This document shows, one piece after another, positions 8,724 through 16,795 of a stretch of DNA of 64,000 nt. This DNA is from Streptomyces sp. man185 (GTDB taxonomy: Bacteria > Actinomycetota > Actinomycetes > Streptomycetales > Streptomycetaceae). The translations under genes and the position numbers were made by a program. The first letter of the stretch is position 1, and every line of letters starts with the position of its first letter. The notes under the pieces were generated by a model. That model saw only the letters and a list, made by a program, of their open reading frames with translations. It did not search any database and was not told where the DNA came from. The stretch spans positions 40,268-104,267 of the forward strand of contig NTHE01000026.1 of the NCBI GenBank assembly GCA_002551355.1, written 5' to 3'.

Positions 8724-8763
8724 TACGCGGGCACGTGCGCGGGAGGGCTACGCGGGCACGTGC
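8724..8763 (-). repeat. direct repeat duplicating the 3' end of the MFS gene
   Basis: The 15-bp sequence TACGCGGGCACGTGC occurs at 8724-8738 and 8749-8763. The second copy encodes the last residues (HVPA plus TAG stop, read on the minus strand) of the transporter; the first lies just past the stop. A related palindrome GGGCACGTGCCC at 8698-8709 makes a third partial copy and a potential hairpin between the two convergent genes. Confidence 0.8.
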
Positions 8764-10055
8764 ACGGCCTCGACGCGGCTGACCACGTGGTGGTCGCGTT
8801 CCCTGAGCGCCGCCCGGCGGCGCAGCCGCAGGATCTGGGTGACGCCGAGCGCCTCCAGGACGAAGACCGAGGCGAACGCGACGCGGTAGTTGTCGCCCGT
8901 GGCGTCCAGCAGGACCCCGACGGCGAACAGGGTGGTCATCGAGGCGACGAACCCGCCCATGTTGACGATTCCCGAGGCGGTGCCCTGACGCTCGGGCGGG
9001 TTGGCCGGCCGGGCGAAGTCGAAGCCGACCATCGAGGCCGGTCCACAGGCGCCGAGCACCAGGCACAGGAGGACCAGCAGCCACATCGGCGTGTGGTCGG
9101 CCGGGTAGAAGATCGCGGACGCCCAGAGCAGGGCCGTCGTCGCCACCGTGCCCAGCGCGATCGGGACGCGTGCCTCATGGTGGCGGGCGATGATCTGCCC
9201 GTAGACGAGCCCGACCACCATGTTGGACAGCACCACCAGGGTGAGCAGCGTGCCCGCCGTGCCCCGGCTCAGCCCCTGCGCCTCGACCAGGAACGGCATG
9301 CCCCACAGCAGCAGGAACACCATCGCCGGGAACTGCGTGGTGAAGTGCACCCACATCCCGAGCCGGGTCCCGGGCTCCCGCCAGGCGGCGGCGATCTGCC
9401 GCCGGACGTACGCGGCCCCGGCGTGCTCGGCGGGCGGCGGCTCGTGGCCCTCGGGGTGGTCCCTGAGGAACAGCAGGAGCAGCACCAGCACCACCACGCC
9501 CGCCAGCGAACTCCCGACGAACGTCGTGGTCCAGCCGTAGCTGTGCAGCGCCCGCGCGATGAACAGCGTCGAGACGAGGTTGCCCGCCATCCCGAACAGC
9601 GCCGCGACCTGCCCGATCAGCGGACCGCGCCGGGCCGGGAACCAGCGGCTGCCGAGCCGCAGCACGCTGATGAACGTCATCGCGTCGCCGCAGCCGAGCA
9701 GGGCGCGTGCCGCCAGTGCCATCCCGTACGAGGGGGAGAGCGCGAAGCCCAGCTGCCCGACGGTGAACAGGACGACCCCGATGGTGAGGACCTTCTTGGT
9801 GCCGAGCCGGTCGACCATCAGCCCTACGGGTATCTGCATGCCCGCGTAGACCAGCAGCTGAAGGATGGAGAACGTGGAGAGCGCCGAGGCGTTGACGTCG
9901 AACCGGTCGGCGGCGTCGAGTCCGGCGACGCCCAGGCTCGTACGGAAGATGATCGCGACGAAGTAGACGGCGACGCCGATGCCCCAGACCCAGGCGGCAC
10001 GTCGGCCGCCGGGCGGGTCACCGGGCAGGGAGAGCGTGGGGGCGGCCGAACTCAC
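8748..10055 (-). CDS. MFS transporter
   Basis: 435-aa integral membrane protein with about 12 hydrophobic helices. It has the MFS motif between helices 2 and 3 (PVGLMVDRLGTKKV) and a cytoplasmic loop around residues 200-225. Family members move small organic solutes or drugs by proton coupling; the substrate cannot be inferred. Its start overlaps the stop of the upstream GntR gene by 4 bp, so the two are translationally coupled and the regulator probably controls its own transporter. Confidence 0.9.
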   Translation of the reverse strand: MSSAAPTLSLPGDPPGGRRAAWVWGIGVAVYFVAIIFRTSLGVAGLDAADRFDVNASALSTFSILQLLVYAGMQIPVGLMVDRLGTKKVLTIGVVLFTVGQLGFALSPSYGMALAARALLGCGDAMTFISVLRLGSRWFPARRGPLIGQVAALFGMAGNLVSTLFIARALHSYGWTTTFVGSSLAGVVVLVLLLLFLRDHPEGHEPPPAEHAGAAYVRRQIAAAWREPGTRLGMWVHFTTQFPAMVFLLLWGMPFLVEAQGLSRGTAGTLLTLVVLSNMVVGLVYGQIIARHHEARVPIALGTVATTALLWASAIFYPADHTPMWLLVLLCLVLGACGPASMVGFDFARPANPPERQGTASGIVNMGGFVASMTTLFAVGVLLDATGDNYRVAFASVFVLEALGVTQILRLRRRAALRERDHHVVSRVEAVHVPA

Positions 10056-10735
10056 CGGTCGTCACCCCGCACCAGCACCCGCACCCGGCCGACATGACGG
10101 CGCACGACCAGGGCCGCCCCCTCGGCGTCCCCGGCCCGGATCGCCTCCAGCAGCTCACCGTGCTCGGTGATGTTGGCCTCGATCCTGCCCGGGTGAGCCT
10201 CCATCACCGCGACGCCCATCCGCAGCTGACGGTCGCGCAGCTGGTCGTAGAGGCGCGAGAGAATCTCATTGCCGGCGTTCTTCACGATCTCGGCGTGGAA
10301 GCAGCGGTCCTTGACGGCCACCGCCGCCAGGTCGCCGGCCTCCGCCAACTGCCGCTGCTCCTCCAGGAGCTGTTCGAGGCGCTCGATCAACTGCGGCGAC
10401 GCGGGCACCGCCTTGCGCGCCGCGAACTCCTCCACCAGCAGCCGGGTCTCGACCACGTCCTTGATCTCCTGCGCGGAGACGGCGAGGACGAGCGCGCCCT
10501 TCTTCGGGTAGAGCTTGATCAGCCCCTCGACCTCCAGCCGGAGCAGCGCCTCGCGCACGGGCGTCCGCGAGACCCCGACCGCGTCCGCCAGATCCCCTTC
10601 GGTGAGCAGCGTCCCACCCTCGTAGCGCCGGTCCAGAACGGCTTCCTTGATGTGCGCGTAGACCCGCTCGGCGGCGGGCGGTCGCTTGAGGGAAGAGGGA
10701 GTGGACCGTACGGGGGCGGAGGAGGCGGCAGGCAT
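10052..10735 (-). CDS. GntR family transcriptional regulator (FadR/FCD subfamily)
   Basis: 227-aa DNA-binding regulator. The winged helix is at about 20-85 (ERVYAHIKEAVLDRRY, LADAVGVSRTPVREALLRLE, GLIKLYPKKGALV). The FCD all-helical effector domain follows (about 90-215), with metal-ligand-type residues in DRCFHAEIVKNAGN and EHGELLEAIRAGD. The ATG at 10735 is preferred: upstream residues are not conserved-looking and cross an AT-rich promoter-like stretch (10740-10770). It is the first gene of a two-gene operon with the MFS transporter, probably autoregulated in response to a carboxylate-type ligand of unknown identity. Confidence 0.9.
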   Translation of the reverse strand: MPAASSAPVRSTPSSLKRPPAAERVYAHIKEAVLDRRYEGGTLLTEGDLADAVGVSRTPVREALLRLEVEGLIKLYPKKGALVLAVSAQEIKDVVETRLLVEEFAARKAVPASPQLIERLEQLLEEQRQLAEAGDLAAVAVKDRCFHAEIVKNAGNEILSRLYDQLRDRQLRMGVAVMEAHPGRIEANITEHGELLEAIRAGDAEGAALVVRRHVGRVRVLVRGDDR

Positions 10736-10840
10736 GCGCACAGCATAGATACAACATGCACGCATAAGGAGCGGCGTCCGGATTCTGGACCTCTGGAACG
10801 ACCGAAGGTCTCTCATGGTTCACGCTTTTCTGAATTCAGC

Positions 10841-11017
10841 AATCTCTGTACCGTCACCCCCTGCAACGCCACGCTCGGCTGGTCCTGGGCCGACCCGGCC
10901 GCCGCCCTCGCCATCGCCGTCATCGCGGTCAGGGAGGGTCGCGACGCCTGGCGGGGCAAGGGCTGCTGCGCACCGGCCGGCCAGGGTCAAGGCTGCGCAA
11001 ATTCACCCGTTCGGTAA
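10841..11017 (+). pseudogene. C-terminal remnant of a cation diffusion facilitator transporter
   Basis: In the otherwise gene-free 366 bp between the GntR and carboxypeptidase genes, one frame reads NATLGWSWADPAAALAIAVI followed by AVREGRDAWRGKGCC, with a TAA at 11015-11017. This matches the last transmembrane helix and tail that I recall from Streptomyces CDF/heavy-metal transporters (family wording GWWWADPxAAL...EAWRG..CC). The rest of the ~300-aa protein is missing, and no start or ribosome site precedes the fragment. I read it as a deletion scar. The remaining sequence (10736-10840 and 11018-11101) should hold the GntR and carboxypeptidase promoters. Confidence 0.6.
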
Positions 11018-11101
11018 CGCATCCATTGCCCCGGCCCAGGAGTCTCACCACCGAGCGGCACCCATATGTGGCCGCACATCAGGGGCATTTGGAGCGTTCA
11101 G

Positions 11102-12001
11102 TTGAAAATCGGCATCAAGCGTATAAATCGCGTCACCGTCACGGCCACCGTGACGCTCACCGCCGGTGCGGTGCTCGCGGGCAGTGCCTTCGCCTCCACG
11201 GCACACGCCGCCGCGCCGCCTGCTCCGAAGATCGTCGCCAAGGGCGGCTTCGTGATGAACGACGGCACCGGGAAGACCCTCTTCACCAAGTCCGCCGACA
11301 CCCGCCGGGCCACCGGCTCGACCACGAAAATCATGACGGCGCTGGTCGTCCTGTCGCAGAAGAACGTGAACCTGAAGTCCAAGGTCACGATCCAGAAGGC
11401 GTACAGCGACTACATCGTCTCCAAGAACGCCTCGTCCGCCCGGCTGATCGTCGGCGACAAGGTCACCGTGGGCCAGCTCCTCTACGGCCTGATGCTCCCC
11501 TCCGGCTGTGACGCCGCATACGCCCTGGCCGACAAGTTCGGCTCCGGCAAGACCCGTGCGGCCCGCGTGAAGTCGTTCATCGGCAAGATGAACTCCACGG
11601 CGAAGAGCCTCAAGCTGAAGAACACCCGCTTCGACTCCTTCGACGGCATCGGGAACGGCAACAACTACTCCACCCCCCGTGACCTGACGAAGATCGCCAG
11701 CAAGGCCATGAAGAACTCCGCGTTCCGCACCGTCGTCAAGGCCAAGTCGACGAAGCAGAAGGTGACCACGAAGAGCGGTGGCTACCGCTACATGTCGTGG
11801 ACCAACACGAACAAGCTGCTCGGCAGCTACAGCGGCGCGATCGGTGTCAAGACCGGCTCCGGCCCGACCGCCAAGTACTGCCTGGTCTTCGCCGCGACCC
11901 GCAAGGGCAAGACGGTCATCGGCACGGTGCTCACCTCGTCCTCCGAGGCCAACCGCACCGCCGACGCGAAGAAGCTGATGGACTACGGCTTCAAGAAGTA
12001 G
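11102..12001 (+). CDS. secreted D-alanyl-D-alanine carboxypeptidase (S11, low-molecular-mass PBP)
   Basis: Trims the terminal D-Ala of peptidoglycan stem peptides outside the membrane. Counting from a TTG at 11102 (299 aa), residues 1-37 are a signal peptide (basic KIGIKR, hydrophobic core, AHAAA cleavage region). Active-site motifs are Ser73-T-T-Lys76 (STTK), Ser134-G-Cys136 and Lys250-T-G. The second motif has Cys where SxN normally has Asn. I prefer the TTG because GGAG sits 7 nt before it; an in-frame ATG at 11066 adds 12 residues and has a poor ribosome site. The mature protein is Lys-rich and lacks the membrane-anchoring amphipathic tail of classical PBP5. Confidence 0.9.
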   Translation: MKIGIKRINRVTVTATVTLTAGAVLAGSAFASTAHAAAPPAPKIVAKGGFVMNDGTGKTLFTKSADTRRATGSTTKIMTALVVLSQKNVNLKSKVTIQKAYSDYIVSKNASSARLIVGDKVTVGQLLYGLMLPSGCDAAYALADKFGSGKTRAARVKSFIGKMNSTAKSLKLKNTRFDSFDGIGNGNNYSTPRDLTKIASKAMKNSAFRTVVKAKSTKQKVTTKSGGYRYMSWTNTNKLLGSYSGAIGVKTGSGPTAKYCLVFAATRKGKTVIGTVLTSSSEANRTADAKKLMDYGFKK

Positions 12002-12013
12002 CGCGGAAAGCGA

Positions 12014-12064
12014 TACGCGAAGGGCCCTGCTCGCACGGTGTGTGCGAGCAGGGCCCCTTCGCGT
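12014..12064. terminator. bidirectional terminator between carboxypeptidase and bkd operon 1
   Basis: Long GC-rich hairpin of about 22 bp (12015-12036 against 12042-12064, one bulged C) with a short loop, centred between two converging stop codons. It can serve both the carboxypeptidase and the oxoacid dehydrogenase operon. Confidence 0.85.
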
Positions 12065-12084
12065 ACGCGCTGCGGATGAAGCCG

Positions 12085-13542
12085 TCACGCCCAGGTGATC
12101 AGGCGCTTCGGCTGCTCCAGGATCGCCGCCACATCGGCCAGCACCTTGGAGCCCAGCTCGCCGTCGACCAGGCGGTGGTCGAAGGACAGGGCCAGGGTGG
12201 TGACCTGACGCGGCTTCACCTTGCCCTTGTGGACCCACGGCTGGAGCTTGATCGCGCCGACCGCCAGGATCGCGGACTCGCCCGGGTTGAGGATCGGCGT
12301 ACCGGTGTCGACGCCGAAGACGCCGACGTTGGTGATCGTCACCGTGCCGCCCGCCATCGCGGCCGGGGAGGTCTTGCCGTCCCGGGCCGTGGTGACGAGT
12401 TCGCCCAGGGACGCCGCGAGCTGTGGCAGCGTCTGGTCGTGCGCGTCCTTGATGTTCGGCACGATCAGACCGCGCGGGGTGGCCGCCGCGATGCCCAGGT
12501 TCACGTAGTGCTTCTGCACGATCTCCTGGTTGGCCTCGTCCCAGGCGGCGTTGACCTCGGGGTTCCGCTTGATCGCGACGAGGAGGGCCTTGGCGATGAT
12601 CAGGAGCGGGTTGACCCGCACCCCCGCCATGTCCTTGTCCTCCTTGAGCTCGGCCACGAGCTTCATCGTGCGCGTCACGTCGACCGTGACGAACTCGGTG
12701 ACGTGCGGCGCGGTGAACGCGCTGCCGACCATCGCCTGCGCGATGGCCTTGCGGACGCCCTTGACCGGGATACGGGTCTCGCGGGCGGAGCTCACGGCGG
12801 CGTGCGGCTCGGCGGCAGCCGCCACCACCGGCTCGGCGACCGGGACCGCCGCAGGGGCCTCGGCAGCGATCGGAGCCGCCGCCGCGTGGACGTCCTCGCG
12901 GGTGATGATCCCGTCCTTGCCGGTCGGGGTGACCGTCGCCAGGTCGATGCCCAGGTCCTTGGCCAGCTTGCGGACCGGCGGCTTGGCGAGCGGACGGCCG
13001 CCCGGCACGCCGGCCTGTGCCGGTACAGCGGGAGCCGCGGCGGGAGCAGGCGCCGCATGGCCGTTCAGTTCGGCCTGGACCGCCGCCGCGACGGCGGCGG
13101 CCTCCGGAGCGGCGGCCGCCCCCTTGCGCGGGCGGCGCTTGGTGGAGGACTCGGCGACTCCGTAGCCCACCAGGACCGGTGTGCGGCCCTTCGGCTCGGC
13201 CTCGGCCTCCGGCGTCTCCACCGGCTCCTGCACCGGAGCGGCGGCCGGCGCCGGAGCAGGCGCGTCGCCGCTGCCCGGGGCCACGTCGATCGCGATGATC
13301 ACCTGGCCGACGTCGACGGTCGTGCCCTCGGGGAAGCGCAGCTCGTGCACCACCCCGTCGAACGGGATCGGCAGCTCGACGGCCGCCTTCGCGGTCTCGA
13401 CCTCGCACACGACCTGGCCGTCGGTGACGGTGTCGCCGGGCTGGACGAACCACTTGAGGATCTCGGCCTCGGTCAGTCCTTCGCCCACGTCGGGCATCTT
13501 GAACTCACGGAAGCGAGCAGACGTTTCGGTCATCGTCGTCAC
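12085..13542 (-). CDS. bkdC: branched-chain 2-oxoacid dehydrogenase E2 (dihydrolipoamide acyltransferase), copy 1
   Basis: 485-aa core subunit that transfers the acyl group from lipoate to CoA. The lipoyl domain has Lys52 in ETAKAAVELP. An Ala/Pro/Glu-rich linker follows, then the peripheral-subunit-binding domain at about 186-220 (PPVRKLAKDLGIDLATV). The catalytic acyltransferase domain ends with SFDHRLVDG, where His456 and Asp460 are the catalytic residues. GTG at 13542 is used because GAGGAGAGG stands at the right distance from it; an ATG nine bases later is too far. It is the third gene of an E1alpha-E1beta-E2 operon with an 11-bp gap to E1beta. No E3 gene lies nearby. Confidence 0.92.
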   Translation of the reverse strand: MTTMTETSARFREFKMPDVGEGLTEAEILKWFVQPGDTVTDGQVVCEVETAKAAVELPIPFDGVVHELRFPEGTTVDVGQVIIAIDVAPGSGDAPAPAPAAAPVQEPVETPEAEAEPKGRTPVLVGYGVAESSTKRRPRKGAAAAPEAAAVAAAVQAELNGHAAPAPAAAPAVPAQAGVPGGRPLAKPPVRKLAKDLGIDLATVTPTGKDGIITREDVHAAAAPIAAEAPAAVPVAEPVVAAAAEPHAAVSSARETRIPVKGVRKAIAQAMVGSAFTAPHVTEFVTVDVTRTMKLVAELKEDKDMAGVRVNPLLIIAKALLVAIKRNPEVNAAWDEANQEIVQKHYVNLGIAAATPRGLIVPNIKDAHDQTLPQLAASLGELVTTARDGKTSPAAMAGGTVTITNVGVFGVDTGTPILNPGESAILAVGAIKLQPWVHKGKVKPRQVTTLALSFDHRLVDGELGSKVLADVAAILEQPKRLITWA

Positions 13543-13553
13543 GAACCCTCTCC

Positions 13554-14534
13554 TCAGAACGCCAGCGAGCGGTCGACGGCGTCGAGCACCCGGTCCAGGC
13601 CGGGCAGGTACTCGTCCTCCAGCCGGGCCGGCGGGTAGGGGACGTGGTAGCCGCCGACCCGCAGCACGGGGGCTTCGAGGTGGTAGAAGCAGCGCTCGGT
13701 GATCCGGGCGGCGATCTCGGCGCCGGAGCCGTAGAAGACGGGCGCCTCGTGGACGACCACGACCCGGCCGGTCTTCTCCGCCGACGTCTGGACGGCGTCG
13801 AAGTCGATCGGGGCCATCGAGCGCAGGTCCAGGACCTCGATCGACTTGCCCTCCTCCTGAGCGGCCGCGGCCGCTTCGAGGCAGACCTTGACCATCGGTC
13901 CGTACGCGACGAGCGTGAGGTCGCTGCCCTCGCGGGCGGTCACGGCCTTGTGCAGCGGGCCGGGGATGGACTCGGTGTCGACCTCGCCCTTGTCCCAGTA
14001 ACGCCGCTTGGGCTCGAAGAAGATGATCGGGTCGTCGCTCTGGACGGCCTGCTGCATCATCCAGTAGGCGTCGCTCGCGTTGGACGGCGAGACCACCTTC
14101 AGACCCGCGACGTGCGCGAAGAGCGCCTCGGGGGACTCGCTGTGGTGCTCGACCGCGCCGATGCCGCCGCCGTACGGAATACGCACGACGACCGGCAGCT
14201 TGATCTTGCCGAGCGCGCGGGCGTGCATCTTGGCGAGCTGGGTGACGATCTGGTCGTACGCGGGGAAGACGAAGCCGTCGAACTGGATCTCGACGATGGG
14301 GCGGTAGCCGCGCAGGGCCAGGCCGATCGCCGTGCCGACGATGCCGGACTCGGCGAGCGGGGTGTCGATCACCCGGTCCTCGCCGAAGTCCTTCTGGAGT
14401 CCGTCGGTGATGCGGAAGACGCCGCCGAGCTTGCCGACGTCCTCACCCATGATGAGGACCTTGGGGTCGGTGTCGAGGGCGAGGCGGAGCGACTCGTTGA
14501 GCGCTTTCGCGATGGACATCTTTTCCACGGCCAT
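13554..14534 (-). CDS. bkdB: branched-chain 2-oxoacid dehydrogenase E1 beta, copy 1
   Basis: 326-aa transketolase-like subunit of the thiamine-diphosphate-dependent E1 heterotetramer. It shows the family blocks MGEDVGKLGGVFRITDGL (GEDV containing the ThDP-facing Glu), QFDGFVFPAYDQI, RIPYGGGIGAVEHHSESPE and the C-terminal EAPVLRVGGYHVPYPPARLE. With E1alpha it decarboxylates 2-oxoisovalerate, 2-oxoisocaproate or 2-oxo-3-methylvalerate, feeding branched fatty-acid primers and catabolism. The ATG (14532-14534) lies just past the E1alpha stop, so the two are translationally coupled. Confidence 0.92.
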   Translation of the reverse strand: MAVEKMSIAKALNESLRLALDTDPKVLIMGEDVGKLGGVFRITDGLQKDFGEDRVIDTPLAESGIVGTAIGLALRGYRPIVEIQFDGFVFPAYDQIVTQLAKMHARALGKIKLPVVVRIPYGGGIGAVEHHSESPEALFAHVAGLKVVSPSNASDAYWMMQQAVQSDDPIIFFEPKRRYWDKGEVDTESIPGPLHKAVTAREGSDLTLVAYGPMVKVCLEAAAAAQEEGKSIEVLDLRSMAPIDFDAVQTSAEKTGRVVVVHEAPVFYGSGAEIAARITERCFYHLEAPVLRVGGYHVPYPPARLEDEYLPGLDRVLDAVDRSLAF

Positions 14535-14536
14535 GG

Positions 14537-15697
14537 CTACTTGCCCTCCTCGGCAGAATCGGCGAACGATGCCTGGTAGGCGGCGAACTGGGCCCGCTCC
14601 TCGTCCACGAGGGAGCTGCCGTCGGCGTAGCCGTGCTCGAACAGGGCCATCGGGTCCGGGTCGGGCATCGCGCGTACCGCTTCCCGTACCCGCTTGCCGA
14701 GGGTCTCGCTCTCCTCGTCCAGCGCGGTGAAGAAGGCCTCGTCCGCGAGCTTCTCCTTCTCCAGGTACGCGCGCAGCCGCAGGATCGGGTCCTTGGCCTC
14801 CCAGGCGGCCCGCTCCTCGTCGGCCCGGTACTTCGTCGGGTCGTCGGAGGTGGTGTGGGCGCCCATGCGGTAGGTGAACGCCTCGACGAGGGTCGGGCCC
14901 TCGCCGCGGCGGGCCCGCTCCAGCGCGGAGCGGGTGACGGCGAGGCAGGCGAGGACGTCGTTGCCGTCGACCCGGACGCCGGGGAAGCCGTAGCCCTGGG
15001 CGCGCTGGTAGAGCGGCACGCGGGTCTGGCGCTCGGTGGGCTCGGAGATGGCCCACTGGTTGTTCTGGCAGAAGAACACGACCGGGGCGTTGTAGACCGC
15101 GGAGAAGGTGAACGACTCGGCGACGTCGCCCTGGCTGGAGGCCCCGTCACCGAAGTACGCGATCACGGCGGAGTCCGCGCCGTCCTTGGCGACGCCCATG
15201 GCGTAGCCGGTGGCGTGCAGCGTCTGCGAGCCGATGACGATCGTGTAGAGGTGGAAGTTGTTGCTGTTCGGGTCCCAGCCGCCGTGGTTCACGCCGCGGA
15301 ACATGCCGAGCAGATTGGTCGGGTCGACGCCGCGGCACCAGGCGACCCCGTGCTCCCGGTAGGTCGGGAAGACGTAGTCGTCGTCGCGCAGGGCCCGGCC
15401 ACTGCCGATCTGGGCGGCCTCCTGGCCGAGCAGCGAGGCCCACAGGCCCAGCTCGCCCTGACGCTGGAGGGCGGTCGCCTCGGCGTCGAAGCGGCGCGTG
15501 AGGACCATGTCCCGGTACAGGCCGCGCAGCTCGTCGGCGCTCAGGTCGATGCTGTAGTCCGGGTGCTCGACGCGCTCACCCTCGGGCGTCAGCAGCTGTA
15601 CGAGCTGGGGCTCGGAACTCTGCGGCTTCTTCGCGGCGCTGGTCCGCTTACTGGCGCGTCGCGGTTTACGCGCGGCGGCAGTGCTCTCCACGGTCAC
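14537..15697 (-). CDS. bkdA: branched-chain 2-oxoacid dehydrogenase E1 alpha, copy 1
   Basis: 386-aa ThDP-binding subunit. The first 30 residues are basic and Ala/Lys-rich and probably disordered, which is longer than in copy 2. The ThDP/Mg motif runs G183-D-G-ASSQGD to N212-N213. The phospholoop-like region (residues ~285-300) contains YRMGAHTTSDDPTKYR, in line with branched-chain rather than pyruvate E1. It is the first gene of operon 1. Its start is 348 bp from the divergent response-regulator gene, and that spacer must contain both promoters. Confidence 0.92.
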   Translation of the reverse strand: MTVESTAAARKPRRASKRTSAAKKPQSSEPQLVQLLTPEGERVEHPDYSIDLSADELRGLYRDMVLTRRFDAEATALQRQGELGLWASLLGQEAAQIGSGRALRDDDYVFPTYREHGVAWCRGVDPTNLLGMFRGVNHGGWDPNSNNFHLYTIVIGSQTLHATGYAMGVAKDGADSAVIAYFGDGASSQGDVAESFTFSAVYNAPVVFFCQNNQWAISEPTERQTRVPLYQRAQGYGFPGVRVDGNDVLACLAVTRSALERARRGEGPTLVEAFTYRMGAHTTSDDPTKYRADEERAAWEAKDPILRLRAYLEKEKLADEAFFTALDEESETLGKRVREAVRAMPDPDPMALFEHGYADGSSLVDEERAQFAAYQASFADSAEEGK

Positions 15698-16045
15698 GTG
15701 CGTGCTCCTCCGTCGGTCCGGCCCCCGGGGTCTGCCGGGAACCAGTGCGGCTCGCCTGAATCCGACAGCCGTGCACGGGGTGGGTGCCGGTCAGCCGGGA
15801 TCAGGCGTGACAGGTGCCCCGGCGAGCGCCCTGTCATAGGCACGTTACCCAGTGCATCGCATAACTGCGAAACCCTATCTGACCTGCGATTTTGCTTGGA
15901 TTTCCAAGTAAATCGAAAAAATCGCGAAGCTCTGCTGGTCAGGGCACTGGAAACAGCCTTGCAGGCCGCCGGAACAACGGCACGTTATCCCGCGGATCAG
16001 CGCCAGGGAAGAGCGGAGGGGAGGCGAGTATGTGAGACTGCGAGC
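15698..16045. promoter_or_regulatory. divergent promoter region of bkd operon 1 and response regulator, with nested inverted repeats
   Basis: 348 bp without a gene. Around 15850-15925 the GC content falls sharply. Two nested inverted repeats sit here: CTTGGA-TT-TCCAAG (15895-15908), and around it GCGATTTT (15886-15893) with AAAATCGC (15918-15925). This looks like a regulator site over a promoter, or a cruciform-prone element. A purine-rich GGAGGGGAGG at 16016-16025 lies upstream of the response-regulator start. I see no small gene here. Confidence 0.5.
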
Positions 16046-16705
16046 GTGCGCGAAGATGGAAAAATCACGGTATTTCTGCTCGACGATCATGAGGTCGTCC
16101 GGCGTGGCGTCCATGAGCTGCTCTCCGTCGAGCCGGACATCGAGGTGGTCGGCGAGGCCGGTACGGCCGCGGACGCCCTGGTGCGGATCCCGGCGACGCG
16201 GCCCGACGTGGCGGTGCTCGACGTACGGCTGCCGGACGGCAGCGGGGTGGAGGTGTGCCGGGAAGTCCGTTCCCAGGACGAGAACATCAAATGCCTGATG
16301 CTCACCTCGTACGCCGACGACGAGGCGCTTTTCGACGCGATCATGGCGGGCGCGTCGGGATATGTGCTGAAGGCGATCCGCGGCAATGAACTGCTGAATG
16401 CCGTACGGGACGTGGCCGCCGGAAAATCCCTGCTGGACCCGGTGGCGACCGCCCGGGTGCTGGAGCGGCTGCGCGACGGCGGCAGCGGCAAGGGCGACGA
16501 CAAGCTGGCCGGCCTCACCGAGCAGGAGCGCAAGATCCTGGACCTGATCGGCGAGGGCCTGACCAACCGGGTCATCGGGGAGCGCCTGCACCTCGCCGAG
16601 AAGACCATCAAGAACTACGTCTCCAGCCTGTTGTCCAAGCTGGGCATGGAGCGCCGCTCGCAGGCCGCCGCGTACGTCGCGCGGCTCCAGGCCGAGCGTC
16701 GCTGA
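16046..16705 (+). CDS. NarL/LuxR-type response regulator, DevR/DosR-like
   Basis: 219-aa response regulator. The receiver domain (1-120) has the acidic pair Asp13-Asp14, phospho-acceptor Asp59, switch Thr87 and Lys109. The LuxR-type HTH is at about 150-215. Its recognition region LAEKTIKNYVSSLLSKLGME is nearly the same as that of mycobacterial DevR/DosR ([20 protein letters not shown], from memory). No histidine kinase lies next to it, so it is an orphan here. A DosR-like box sits 18 bp downstream of its stop codon, in front of the flavin-binding gene, making that gene a likely direct target. The GTG at 16046 is the only good start in frame. Confidence 0.9.
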   Translation: MREDGKITVFLLDDHEVVRRGVHELLSVEPDIEVVGEAGTAADALVRIPATRPDVAVLDVRLPDGSGVEVCREVRSQDENIKCLMLTSYADDEALFDAIMAGASGYVLKAIRGNELLNAVRDVAAGKSLLDPVATARVLERLRDGGSGKGDDKLAGLTEQERKILDLIGEGLTNRVIGERLHLAEKTIKNYVSSLLSKLGMERRSQAAAYVARLQAERR

Positions 16706-16722
16706 GCCCTGACCCGTCGCGG

Positions 16723-16736
16723 GGGACTTTGGTCCC
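16723..16736. promoter_or_regulatory. DosR/DevR-like box
   Basis: GGGACTTTGGTCCC, an inverted repeat that matches the mycobacterial dormancy-box core GGGACTWWAGTCCC at 13 of 14 positions. It lies between the DevR-like regulator gene and the flavin split-barrel gene, 60 bp before the latter's start, which is a normal activator position. Confidence 0.6.
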
Positions 16737-16795
16737 GAGCCACCCGGGGCAGGCGACTCTTACGCGGCCCCTACGCCCGGGGGACAGTGGAGGCC

